Shown: piece after piece, positions 6,353-11,984 of the stretch
Numbering within the stretch: position 1 is the stretch's first letter
Layout: each line of letters opens with the position of its first letter
Notes under the pieces: generated by a model
The model's database searches: none
Seen by the model: only the letters and a program-made list of their open reading frames with translations
What the model was told of the DNA's origin: nothing
Assembly (NCBI GenBank): GCA_002774575.1
Contig: PEXW01000002.1
Span: forward strand, 1 to 12,639
DNA length: 12,639 nucleotides
Direction of reading: 5' to 3'
Source of the DNA: Candidatus Kerfeldbacteria bacterium CG08_land_8_20_14_0_20_43_14
GTDB lineage: Bacteria; Patescibacteriota; Patescibacteriia; PEXW01
Made by a program: the position numbers and the translations under genes

Positions 6353-6362
6353 GCGGGATTTA

Positions 6363-6590
6363 CTAAACGAATTTGATAATTAATGCTACGACAAGAGCGT
6401 AAACCGCGATAGCTTCGGCAAAAGCCATAGCTATTAACATAGGCACTTGAATTTTGCCCGCGGCTTCGGGATTACGGCCAATAGCTTCCATGGCCTTAGC
6501 GGCCAATTTACCAATGGCGAATGCCGGGCCGAAACCACCAATGGCAATGGCCAAGGCGGCGGCGAAAAGTTTTGCTGCGGCTGCGTCCAT
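6363..6590 (-). CDS. atpE: ATP synthase Fo c subunit (c-ring proteolipid)
   Basis: This is the ion-carrying rotor ring subunit, 75 aa, a hairpin of two membrane helices. The polar loop motif RNPEA is at residues 39-43 and the ion-binding carboxylate is E59 (AMAFAEAIAVYALVVAL). Aligned to the sodium-type c subunit of Ilyobacter tartaricus, the Na+-ligand glutamine position is I26 and the serine after the glutamate is A60, while Y64 is kept. This pattern fits proton rather than sodium coupling. AAAGGAAA upstream of the ATG is a reasonable ribosome binding site, one of the few in the operon, consistent with high c-subunit demand. Confidence 0.97.
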   Translation of the reverse strand: MDAAAAKLFAAALAIAIGGFGPAFAIGKLAAKAMEAIGRNPEAAGKIQVPMLIAMAFAEAIAVYALVVALIIKFV

Positions 6591-6672
6591 AAAAATTTCC
6601 TTTCACATTTCATCTTCCGACTGTTGTTGGATTTTTAAAGTCGAAGCTGAAATGCTGTTAATTAATAATTAA

Positions 6673-6704
6673 ACATTTGAATTTTACATCTAAAACCCAA
6701 ATGT
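6673..6704. repeat. Inverted repeat in atpB-atpE spacer
   Basis: ACATTTG (6673-6679) pairs with CAAATGT (6698-6704) around an AT-rich 18-nt loop, just after the atpB stop codon. The rest of the 121-nt spacer is AT-rich with no ORF. It may form a weak RNA hairpin between the a- and c-subunit genes; function unknown. Confidence 0.45.
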
Positions 6705-6711
6705 CTTATTG

Positions 6712-7461
6712 CTAATGCTCGGTTGCCGTTGTGGCGATTTTCAAAAAAACCAAAGTCAGAACTGAAAAAATAAAAGCCTGGATAAAACCCACGAACAATT
6801 CCAAGAACAAAAACGGAATTGGCACCAGATATGGGATGATCAAACCAATCACAATCAACAGCACTTCACCCGCAAATATGTTGCCGAATAACCGGAAGGA
6901 GAAAGACAATATCTTGGCGAATTCCGAAATGCCTTCCAGTGCCCCGACAAAACCCATGATCGGATTTTTAAAGTTAACATATTTTTTGGAATGTTTGATA
7001 AAGCCCAAAGTTGCGATGGCGATGACTTGAGTGGCGACAACTGAAATAGCGGCTAAGGCCAGAGTAAAATTCAAATCTGCGGCAGAACCGCGCAACAAAG
7101 GCACAAAAGTTTCTTTACCATCTAAAATTTCGTGAAATCCGATGGTGCCGACTCCGGGCAAAAGCCCAAACCAATTACCGGCTATTATAAGAATGAAAAA
7201 TGTAAAAACAAAAGGGAAAAACTTTGCAGACTGTTTCCTGTCCTGCGTTACTGAATCCATCAAGCCAAGTCCCCCTTCAAAAATCATTTCCACTAAATTT
7301 TGAAAACCGCCTGGTTTATCTTTTTTAATTTTACGATTCAAAATTATAGCGCCGATAATTAAAATCGCCATCACTACCCAGGTTGCCAAAAGGCTGTTGG
7401 TAATGGGCAAGGGTCCGAAATGAAAAACTTTTTCTGCGGCTAAAGAAACTTCGGCAGCCAT
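6712..7461 (-). CDS. atpB: ATP synthase Fo a subunit
   Basis: The a subunit forms the stator ion half-channels against the c-ring. It is 249 aa with several membrane helices. Key residues are the essential arginine R190 in SFSFRLFGNIFAGEV (E. coli aR210) and E199 at the aE219 position. The conserved NWFGLLPG is at 96-103 and RGSAADLNFTLALA at about 124-137. The last helix has ELFVGFIQAFIFSVL at 221-235, with Q228 at the conserved glutamine position. Its ATG shares one base with the TAA stop of the upstream atpZ/I-like gene (TAATG), implying coupled translation. Confidence 0.97.
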   Translation of the reverse strand: MAAEVSLAAEKVFHFGPLPITNSLLATWVVMAILIIGAIILNRKIKKDKPGGFQNLVEMIFEGGLGLMDSVTQDRKQSAKFFPFVFTFFILIIAGNWFGLLPGVGTIGFHEILDGKETFVPLLRGSAADLNFTLALAAISVVATQVIAIATLGFIKHSKKYVNFKNPIMGFVGALEGISEFAKILSFSFRLFGNIFAGEVLLIVIGLIIPYLVPIPFLFLELFVGFIQAFIFSVLTLVFLKIATTATEH

Positions 7462-7733
7462 TATTTTGATTCTTGATTAGGGTTTTGAGGAGGAGTTTTG
7501 GAAGTATCTTCGATTTTTTTCAGCATTTTTTTGAATTTGGAAACCAGGCCAAATGACGAAATTGCAATTGAAACGATTATGCCGGCTAATAAAAGCCAGG
7601 GCGAGCTGTGGAACTTTTTGTCCAAAAACCTGCCTAAAAGTCCGAAAACCACAATTGGTATGGCAATTACATACCCGAGCTCCCAAGCTAGCCCCAGAGC
7701 TTGCCAGAAATTTGATTTTTCTTGTTTTTCCAT
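7461..7733 (-). CDS. AtpZ/AtpI-family protein (F1Fo ATPase-associated small membrane protein)
   Basis: This first gene of the atp operon encodes 90 aa. It has two membrane helices at about residues 16-36 and 45-65 joined by a short basic loop (GLLGRFLDKKFHSSPW), the layout of the ATPase gene 1 / AtpZ-AtpI family, whose members assist c-ring assembly or ion transport near Fo. The C-terminal tail after residue 68 is polar and Pro/Asn-rich. The next gene starts at its stop (TAATG). The ATG at 7733 has no recognisable Shine-Dalgarno. It lies about 60 nt downstream of the predicted transcription start. The choice between the names atpI and atpZ is not decidable by eye. Confidence 0.88.
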   Translation of the reverse strand: MEKQEKSNFWQALGLAWELGYVIAIPIVVFGLLGRFLDKKFHSSPWLLLAGIIVSIAISSFGLVSKFKKMLKKIEDTSKTPPQNPNQESK

Positions 7734-7757
7734 TTATTCAGACTGAAACACACTATT

Positions 7758-7780
7758 CTGCGGAAAATACCGCAGTTTTT
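7758..7780. repeat. Hairpin in the atp operon leader
   Basis: CTGCGG (7758-7763) and CCGCAG (7770-7775) form a perfect 6-bp stem with a 6-nt loop, followed on the plus strand by five T. Read on the plus strand it looks like a short terminator, but no plus-strand gene precedes it. On the atp transcript it lies in the 5' leader about 25 nt before the first start codon. It could block antisense transcription into the operon or act as an mRNA 5' structure; undecided. Confidence 0.55.
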
Positions 7781-7801
7781 GCAAAAGCACAAAACACAAT
7801 T

Positions 7802-7829
7802 ATTGTAGGAATTCACTTGAAAAAGTCAA
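7802..7829 (-). promoter_or_regulatory. Promoter of the ATP synthase operon
   Basis: On the minus strand TTGACT (7829-7824) and TACAAT (7807-7802) are separated by 16 nt. The predicted start is near 7795, giving a leader of about 60 nt before the atpZ/I-like gene. It faces away from the promoter of the receiver gene; the two -35 boxes are 32 nt apart, so a shared regulator binding between them is possible. Confidence 0.7.
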
Positions 7830-7861
7830 GCCTGGCCCGAATTCGACCTACCCCAAAATCC

Positions 7862-7890
7862 TTTACAAAACCTCAAAATACCCTTAATAT
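7862..7890 (+). promoter_or_regulatory. Promoter of the receiver-like gene
   Basis: TTTACA (7862-7867) and TAATAT (7885-7890) are separated by 17 nt. The predicted start near 7897 leaves about 32 nt before the ATG at 7929, the same leader length as the antisense small gene. Confidence 0.75.
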
Positions 7891-7928
7891 GCTTAAAAAC
7901 CTTGAAAAAACAAAGGAAGCGGGGAAAT

Positions 7929-8306
7929 ATGGTAAAAATAATATTACTGATTGAGGACGACGATACAATAATTAGGGACCATCAGAGGCTAAACCTGCCT
8001 GATGTGGGCATTAAATGCCTGACCACGGCGGAATTAAGAAGGGGTAAAATTATAGATATAGCTTTGGCCTTGCAGAACCATGGCACTCTAGCAGCAATTA
8101 TTGTGGGAGGTTATTTTCCAGAAGGTGAGATAAAAAATGGCTGGGAAATAGTCCGACAGTTGAAGATGTCTGGAATAAAAGCGCCGATTATTGGCTGCTC
8201 CGGCGATCAGAGCGTTGCCCAAAAATTTCTGGAGGCTGGCGCTAATGAATTTGTGGAACGCGGCATGTCTAACCCAACCGCTCCCCTAAAAAAACTCTGT
8301 CTCTAA
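7929..8306 (+). CDS. Stand-alone receiver-like protein, degenerate phosphorylation site
   Basis: This 125-aa protein has the outline of a CheY-type receiver: hydrophobic strand 1 ending in the acidic cluster EDDD (residues 9-12), strand 3 AAIIVG (55-60), strand 4 APIIGCSG (85-92) with the conserved Ser at 91, and the motif LEAGANEFV near 101-109. However, the phospho-acceptor Asp expected at the end of strand 3 is glycine (IIVGGYFP), and the usual K-P after strand 5 is replaced by ERGMSNP. It should therefore not signal by standard Asp phosphorylation. No DNA-binding domain is attached. The ATG at 7929 is chosen over an in-frame TTG at 7902 because the promoter would leave the TTG almost leaderless and AGGAAG/GGGG lies upstream of the ATG. 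It is divergent from the atp operon. A domain search should confirm the fold. Confidence 0.8.
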   Translation: MVKIILLIEDDDTIIRDHQRLNLPDVGIKCLTTAELRRGKIIDIALALQNHGTLAAIIVGGYFPEGEIKNGWEIVRQLKMSGIKAPIIGCSGDQSVAQKFLEAGANEFVERGMSNPTAPLKKLCL

Positions 8307-8330
8307 TTAAATAGCTAAAGTTTCTTTTTA

Positions 8331-8362
8331 AAAGCGAACTCCCAGAGTTCGCTTTTTGTTTT
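8331..8362 (+). terminator. Strong rho-independent terminator of the receiver-like gene
   Basis: AAAGCGAACTC (8331-8341) pairs perfectly with GAGTTCGCTTT (8345-8355) around a 3-nt loop and runs into TTTTTGTTTTT. It starts 24 nt after the stop codon. Confidence 0.95.
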
Positions 8363-8399
8363 TCCAACTAAACCTACTAGTATCATTTGTTATTATTTT

Positions 8400-8447
8400 T
8401 AGAAAAATAAAATACCCCCGCACCTGTCGTATGACAAAATGCGAGGG
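8400..8447 (-). terminator. Rho-independent terminator of the unknown 202-aa gene
   Basis: On the minus strand CCCTCGCA (8447-8440) pairs with TGCGGGGG (8422-8415), 8 bp with one U-G pair. It encloses a small TGTC/GACA helix and is followed by TATTTTATTTTT. It lies about 70 nt after the gene's stop and faces the receiver gene's terminator, so the two convergent units are insulated from each other. Confidence 0.85.
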
Positions 8448-8460
8448 TTGGTGACTGATC

Positions 8461-8511
8461 AAAGGACTAAAGCCCAAGGGTCAAAAAGACCAAAGGTACT
8501 AAAGTCTAAGG
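8461..8511. repeat. Two-copy direct repeat around a small hairpin in the 3' region
   Basis: The unit AAAGG-ACTAAAG-YCYAAGG occurs at 8461-8479 and, with one inserted T, at 8492-8511. Between the copies GGTC (8479-8482) and GACC (8488-8491) can pair around AAAAA. It lies between the stop codon of the 202-aa gene and its terminator. No function is known to me. Confidence 0.6.
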
Positions 8512-8515
8512 ACTT

Positions 8516-9124
8516 TTAGCTACTTGCGGGGACCAAGAACATGAAACCGACCCCACGAAGCCACCTGATGCCAGGACCGCCGTGGTAGGCGCTCAGCCAA
8601 CGACCACGGCCGTCGCGGTAGACACCGAGCACGAACAGGTCACCATCCGAATCGGATATGGGCTCGTGCATAACAATGAGCGCCCACAAACCCATCTTTT
8701 TGAGATCTTCATCAGAGAACATCTCTCTTAAGTAGGGACCAAGTTCGACGGTCGGATCAGGATACCCACGAGCATGAGCGACTTCTCTGATGTTCTGGTT
8801 GGTGCGATTGGCATCCTCGAACTCGTCACCCATGATGATAGCGAGCGTATAGGTGACGCCGTTTGTTGCAACGAACTTCGCATTGCGAAGTAACTGCTTG
8901 GCATAGTCGCCGACACGGTAATGCTTGCTTTCTAAATCTGCTATGCATTGCTCGCCGGAACGGCCGTTGGTCGTGACATCAATCATTCTGACGGGACAAA
9001 GCGCTTTCCGCAGAGCGTCCTGAAGACCGACTGGGTCATCAATCAGGCGTTGCATCTGACCAGAATTCATGTCCGGCAGATTCTCAGAAATTCGCGCAAT
9101 CAGTTTTCCTGTCTGCTTATCCAT
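8516..9124 (-). CDS. Protein of unknown function, single-gene unit with a structured leader
   Basis: I do not recognise this 202-aa protein. It is soluble, with no signal peptide or membrane segment. Its N-terminal third (MDKQTGKLIARISENLPDMN then QMQRLIDDPVGLQDALRKAL) looks like helical hairpins. The rest is a mixed alpha/beta domain containing a VTYTLAIIMGDEFED strand-turn (about 90-104), a GLWALIVMHEPISDSDGDLFVLGVYRDGRGRW beta-rich part (about 145-176) and a Gly-rich C-terminus ending GFMFLVPASS. The start at 9124 is chosen because GGAAAGGA lies just upstream. A longer in-frame start at 9214 would fall inside the leader hairpin and adds a composition-poor 30-residue tail. It has its own TTGACA promoter, a leader of about 150 nt and its own terminator, so it is monocistronic. 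Confidence 0.8.
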   Translation of the reverse strand: MDKQTGKLIARISENLPDMNSGQMQRLIDDPVGLQDALRKALCPVRMIDVTTNGRSGEQCIADLESKHYRVGDYAKQLLRNAKFVATNGVTYTLAIIMGDEFEDANRTNQNIREVAHARGYPDPTVELGPYLREMFSDEDLKKMGLWALIVMHEPISDSDGDLFVLGVYRDGRGRWLSAYHGGPGIRWLRGVGFMFLVPASS

Positions 9125-9278
9125 GGCGTTTTTTCCTTTCCTAATAGGGTTTCGCCAATTTTGGTTTCTTGCCAGCGGACTACCGCTTTGATAGTCATAG
9201 CCAGAAAACACCAAGATGTAGTGGCTTTTGGCTATGACTACCTTATGTTACAAGTAGAATTTTAAAGGAGCTTGAAAA
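9125..9278 (-). promoter_or_regulatory. Long structured 5' leader, possible cis-regulatory RNA
   Basis: From the predicted transcription start near 9278 to the ATG at 9124 there are about 154 nt with no ORF of note. The leader contains a perfect 11-bp inverted repeat: TAGTCATAGCC (minus strand, 9240-9230) and GGCTATGACTA (9202-9192). Its 27-nt loop can extend the pairing with AAAA/TTTT and CAC/GTG. There is no T-tract, so a terminator-type attenuator is not supported. It does not match a riboswitch consensus that I can name. Confidence 0.5.
9134..9142 (-). promoter_or_regulatory. Ribosome binding site deciding the start of the 202-aa gene
   Basis: AGGAAAGGA on the minus strand ends 9 nt before the ATG at 9124. 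It supports this start over the upstream in-frame ATG at 9214, which has no such site. Confidence 0.75.
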
Positions 9279-9284
9279 CATCAT

Positions 9285-9313
9285 AGCATAGCGCGGATTG
9301 GTGAAAATGTCAA
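9285..9313 (-). promoter_or_regulatory. Promoter of the 202-aa gene
   Basis: On the minus strand a perfect TTGACA (9313-9308) and TATGCT (9290-9285) are separated by exactly 17 nt. The -35 box begins 15 nt after the rsmI stop codon, marking a new transcription unit after the metG-rsmI operon. Confidence 0.8.
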
Positions 9314-9328
9314 GGCAACGGTTGCGTC

Positions 9329-10003
9329 TTAACCAGGCCCCAAAACCACCACAAACTCCCCTTTCACTGCATCAGCCCGCAAGGCCGCTAGCACATCAGC
9401 GGGTTTACCGCGATAAAGATGTTCAAAAGCCTTGGTTAATTCGCGGCCGATAAAAATTTCCCTATCCGGACAAGCTTCGATAAAAAAACTTAAAACTTTC
9501 TCAATTCTGTGCGGCGATTCAAAAAACACGGCTGGCCGAGGATCTTCTGCCATCTTTTTTAAAATGGCTTGCCTTTTATTTTTCAAAGGCAAAAAGCCAT
9601 AACCGCAAAATTGCTGCAATGGAAAACCGCAAACTGATAAGGCCGCGGACATGGCTGATGGCCCGGGAATTGGCACGACTTTTATCCCTGGACATTCTTT
9701 AAAAACCCTTTCAACTAAGCGACCGCCCGGGTCGGCGATGTTTGGCGTGCCGCGGTCAGCGACCAGAGCTAAATTGTCACCAGCCATTAACCTCTGTAAT
9801 ATCGCATCCTCTCTTTGGCCCTTGGTATGTTCGTCATACCGGATGACGGTCTTTGACGCGCCAATATGCGCCAGAAGCTTGGCGGCTTCCCGCGTGTCTT
9901 CGGACAAAACCGCGTTAACATGAATTAAAATTTCTTTAGCCCTGTCTGACAAGTCGGCTAAATTTCCGATTGGCGTGGCAACAATGTAAAGTATGCCTGG
10001 CAT
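9329..10003 (-). CDS. rsmI: 16S rRNA (cytidine-1402-2'-O)-methyltransferase
   Basis: RsmI methylates the 2'-O of C1402 in the decoding site of 16S rRNA using SAM. The 224-aa protein shows the whole tetrapyrrole-methylase-like core: ATPIGNL (9-15), SEDTR (34-38), VADRGTPNIADPG (81-93, family form VSDAGTPxISDPG), PGPSA (113-117), FFESPHR (160-166), GRELTK (186-191) and KGEFVVVL (214-221). It stops right after the core. Many RsmI proteins are about 275-290 aa with a further C-terminal helical domain, which is absent here; the TAA stop is clean, with no sign of a frameshift. Its ATG overlaps the TGA of the cvpA-like gene by one base (TGATG), implying coupling. Confidence 0.95.
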   Translation of the reverse strand: MPGILYIVATPIGNLADLSDRAKEILIHVNAVLSEDTREAAKLLAHIGASKTVIRYDEHTKGQREDAILQRLMAGDNLALVADRGTPNIADPGGRLVERVFKECPGIKVVPIPGPSAMSAALSVCGFPLQQFCGYGFLPLKNKRQAILKKMAEDPRPAVFFESPHRIEKVLSFFIEACPDREIFIGRELTKAFEHLYRGKPADVLAALRADAVKGEFVVVLGPG

Positions 10004-10518
10004 CAGACATTCAATATTGATCTGACCCCGCGGATGGCGCTGGGCATCAAGGGCATCAGACTTGAACCGATCGCAGCCAAAATACCGGCCACTTTGGAAT
10101 TATCAAAAAGAGTAACCAGCTGGGGGCTTAAATCAAATCTTTGGGCCATGGCAATAATTAAACCCAAAACCAAGGCGCCTTCGACCAGACCAACCAAGGC
10201 TCCGGCCAAACGGTTGATTGAACCCACAAACGGCACGACTTTTACCACATTCAAAATCTTGCCGACTGACCCCGTGGCCATTGCTACTGCTCGATTAACA
10301 ACTACAAAAATTACGCTAAACGAAAGCCATTCGCCCAAACCCGCCCTGGTGCCGGCTCCAGCTAACCAGCCCGCGGCCACGGAATAAGTCCGGCTGGCAA
10401 TTACTGCGCCGGCAACCACGCCGACAATGCCGCCCAAGGTCTGAATTAAGCCATACCAAAAACCGGCCCAGACAAAGCCGAATAAAAGCGCCAATAAAAT
10501 TATATCCGTGGTATTCAT
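10003..10518 (-). CDS. CvpA-family membrane protein
   Basis: This 171-aa inner-membrane protein has about four hydrophobic segments (near residues 5-27, 28-45, 63-82 and 103-126). The N-terminal layout DIILLALLFGFVWAGFWYGLIQTLGGIVG matches the CvpA (colicin V production) family, where a D-I-I/L-L start is followed by a G-x-x-x-G-L-I-x-x-x-x-x-x-x-G pattern. The family's exact role is unclear in most bacteria. The start lies in an ATGA overlap with the metG stop and the stop overlaps the rsmI start, so it belongs to the metG-rsmI operon. The family call rests on overall pattern and is less certain than its neighbours. Confidence 0.8.
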   Translation of the reverse strand: MNTTDIILLALLFGFVWAGFWYGLIQTLGGIVGVVAGAVIASRTYSVAAGWLAGAGTRAGLGEWLSFSVIFVVVNRAVAMATGSVGKILNVVKVVPFVGSINRLAGALVGLVEGALVLGLIIAMAQRFDLSPQLVTLFDNSKVAGILAAIGSSLMPLMPSAIRGVRSILNV

Positions 10519-11978
10519 AAAACTCGCATGAAAAGCGGGGCGGATTTGATTATCCGTTTCTGCTTTAACAGATTTTCAAGGGTCTTGGCGGTTTCAGGCA
10601 AAAATGGCCGTAAAACCTGGCCAATTTCTTTTAACTCTGCTATCAAGCCACACAACAAGGTCTCTATTTTTTTTGTATCAGCCTTTGAATTAGACTTGGC
10701 AAGCTCCCAAGGTTTAGCTTTATCAATAGCCTGATTAGCCCAGGTAATGGCCCGCCAGATTTCAGTTAGTGCTTCGCTAAAAGCGAATTTCTGAATTAAT
10801 TTTTCCGCTTTAATCAAAGATTTCGGCGATTTGCTTATCTTGACTTTGCCGTTCAAATATCTTTCCACCATGTTAGTAGTCCGGCTGACCAGATTGCCCA
10901 GGCCATTGGCCAGATCAGTATTAAATTTTTCAGTAAACCTGTCAACCGGCAAATCGCCATCCTGGCCAAAAGGAAAAGCGGATAAAAGAAGATAACGCGT
11001 GCCGTCCACGCCGTATTTGGAAATCATTTCCGAAGGAGCAATAACATTGCCCAGAGACTTGCTCATTTTTTTGCCATCGACAGTGGAAAAACCATGGGCG
11101 ACAATAGTATTTGGTGGAGGTTCGCCAATGGCCGTTAACAAGGCTGGCCAATAAATGGCGTGAAACTTTAAAATATCTCTGGCCATAAAATGAACTACCT
11201 CGCCACGCCACCAATTGCGGTAAGAGGTATTTTTACCAAAGCCAATGCCGGTCAGGTAATTCGGCAAAGCATCCACCCAGACATAAGCGGTCTGGGTCTT
11301 ATCAAATGGCAAAGGAATGCCCCATTTTACATTTTGGCGGGAAATGGAAAAATCCTGAACACCCTGTTTGAAATAACCCAGGACTTCTTGCTGGGAAGTT
11401 TTTGGAAATATTTTTAAGCTCCCTTTGGCCAGAGCCTTTTTTAAACCAGGCAGATAATCACTTAGGCGAAAAAAATAATTATGTTCAACCAGCTTCTGGG
11501 GCTCGGTAAAATGTAAAGGACATTTGCCATCAACCAGCTCTTTTTCAGTCAAAAACCTTTCACAGCCTTGGCAATACAATCCTCGATACTCGCCTTTATA
11601 GACGGCTGGGTTGTTTTTCGGAGTTTTGACCTTTTTTAATTTTTCCAAAAAAAGTTTGGCGCCAAGAACATGGTCCGCTTCAGTAGTGCGGATAAAACGG
11701 TTGAAGCTTATATTCAATTGCTCAAAAGCCGCTTTAAATACCCGGGCTTGCTGATCCACAAAAGCTTGCGGCAAAACTCCTGCTTTACTCGCAGATTCGG
11801 CCACTTTTGAACCGTGCTCATCCGTACCGGTCAGCAAAAAAACCTTCCTGCCTTTACTGCGCCAATATCTGGCCAGCACATCAGCGGCAATGGTGGTGTA
11901 GGCCGAACCCAGATGCGGTGCCGCATTGGCATAATAAATAGGCGTGGTAATCAGTAAAGGTACCAGGTTTTTTTTCAT
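10515..11978 (-). CDS. metG: Methionyl-tRNA synthetase
   Basis: MetRS charges tRNA-Met with methionine, a class I synthetase. The 487-aa protein carries the HIGH-type signature HLGS at residues 22-25, within TPIYYANAAPHLGSAYT, and KMSKS at 304-308. It has one zinc knuckle with ligands C136, C139, C153 and H156 (YCQGCERF...GKCPLH), resembling the single-knuckle Thermus-type enzyme. The alpha-helical anticodon-binding domain follows to the C-terminus. There is no C-terminal Trbp111-like tRNA-binding extension, which explains the short length. It starts 6 nt after the AI-2E-family gene and ends in a 4-nt ATGA overlap with the cvpA-like gene. The TGA stop fits the standard genetic code. Confidence 0.97.
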   Translation of the reverse strand: MKKNLVPLLITTPIYYANAAPHLGSAYTTIAADVLARYWRSKGRKVFLLTGTDEHGSKVAESASKAGVLPQAFVDQQARVFKAAFEQLNISFNRFIRTTEADHVLGAKLFLEKLKKVKTPKNNPAVYKGEYRGLYCQGCERFLTEKELVDGKCPLHFTEPQKLVEHNYFFRLSDYLPGLKKALAKGSLKIFPKTSQQEVLGYFKQGVQDFSISRQNVKWGIPLPFDKTQTAYVWVDALPNYLTGIGFGKNTSYRNWWRGEVVHFMARDILKFHAIYWPALLTAIGEPPPNTIVAHGFSTVDGKKMSKSLGNVIAPSEMISKYGVDGTRYLLLSAFPFGQDGDLPVDRFTEKFNTDLANGLGNLVSRTTNMVERYLNGKVKISKSPKSLIKAEKLIQKFAFSEALTEIWRAITWANQAIDKAKPWELAKSNSKADTKKIETLLCGLIAELKEIGQVLRPFLPETAKTLENLLKQKRIIKSAPLFMRVL

Positions 11979-11984
11979 ACAATA

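Noticed and set aside
6363..6590. Sodium-coupled (N-type) ATP synthase
   Set aside because: Although RNPEA and the AE-xxx-Y spacing resemble sodium-type c subunits, the Gln and Ser ligand positions are Ile and Ala.
7758..7780. Terminator of a plus-strand gene upstream of 7758
   Set aside because: The plus strand there is opposite atpZ/I-like and atpB with no gene of its own, so it was recorded only as a leader hairpin.
7902..7928. Upstream TTG start adding nine residues to the receiver-like protein
   Set aside because: The predicted transcription start (near 7897) leaves almost no leader for TTG, while ATG 7929 has purine-rich AGGAAG/GGGG upstream and gives a normal receiver N-terminus.
8461..8511. 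Additional REP copies next to the 202-aa gene
   Set aside because: The ACTAAAG core is shared, but the units lack the GGAGTAG head and are direct repeats rather than palindromes.
9125..9214. Longer start of the 202-aa protein at 9214
   Set aside because: It would translate part of the leader hairpin, has no ribosome binding site, and the ATG at 9124 has a good one.
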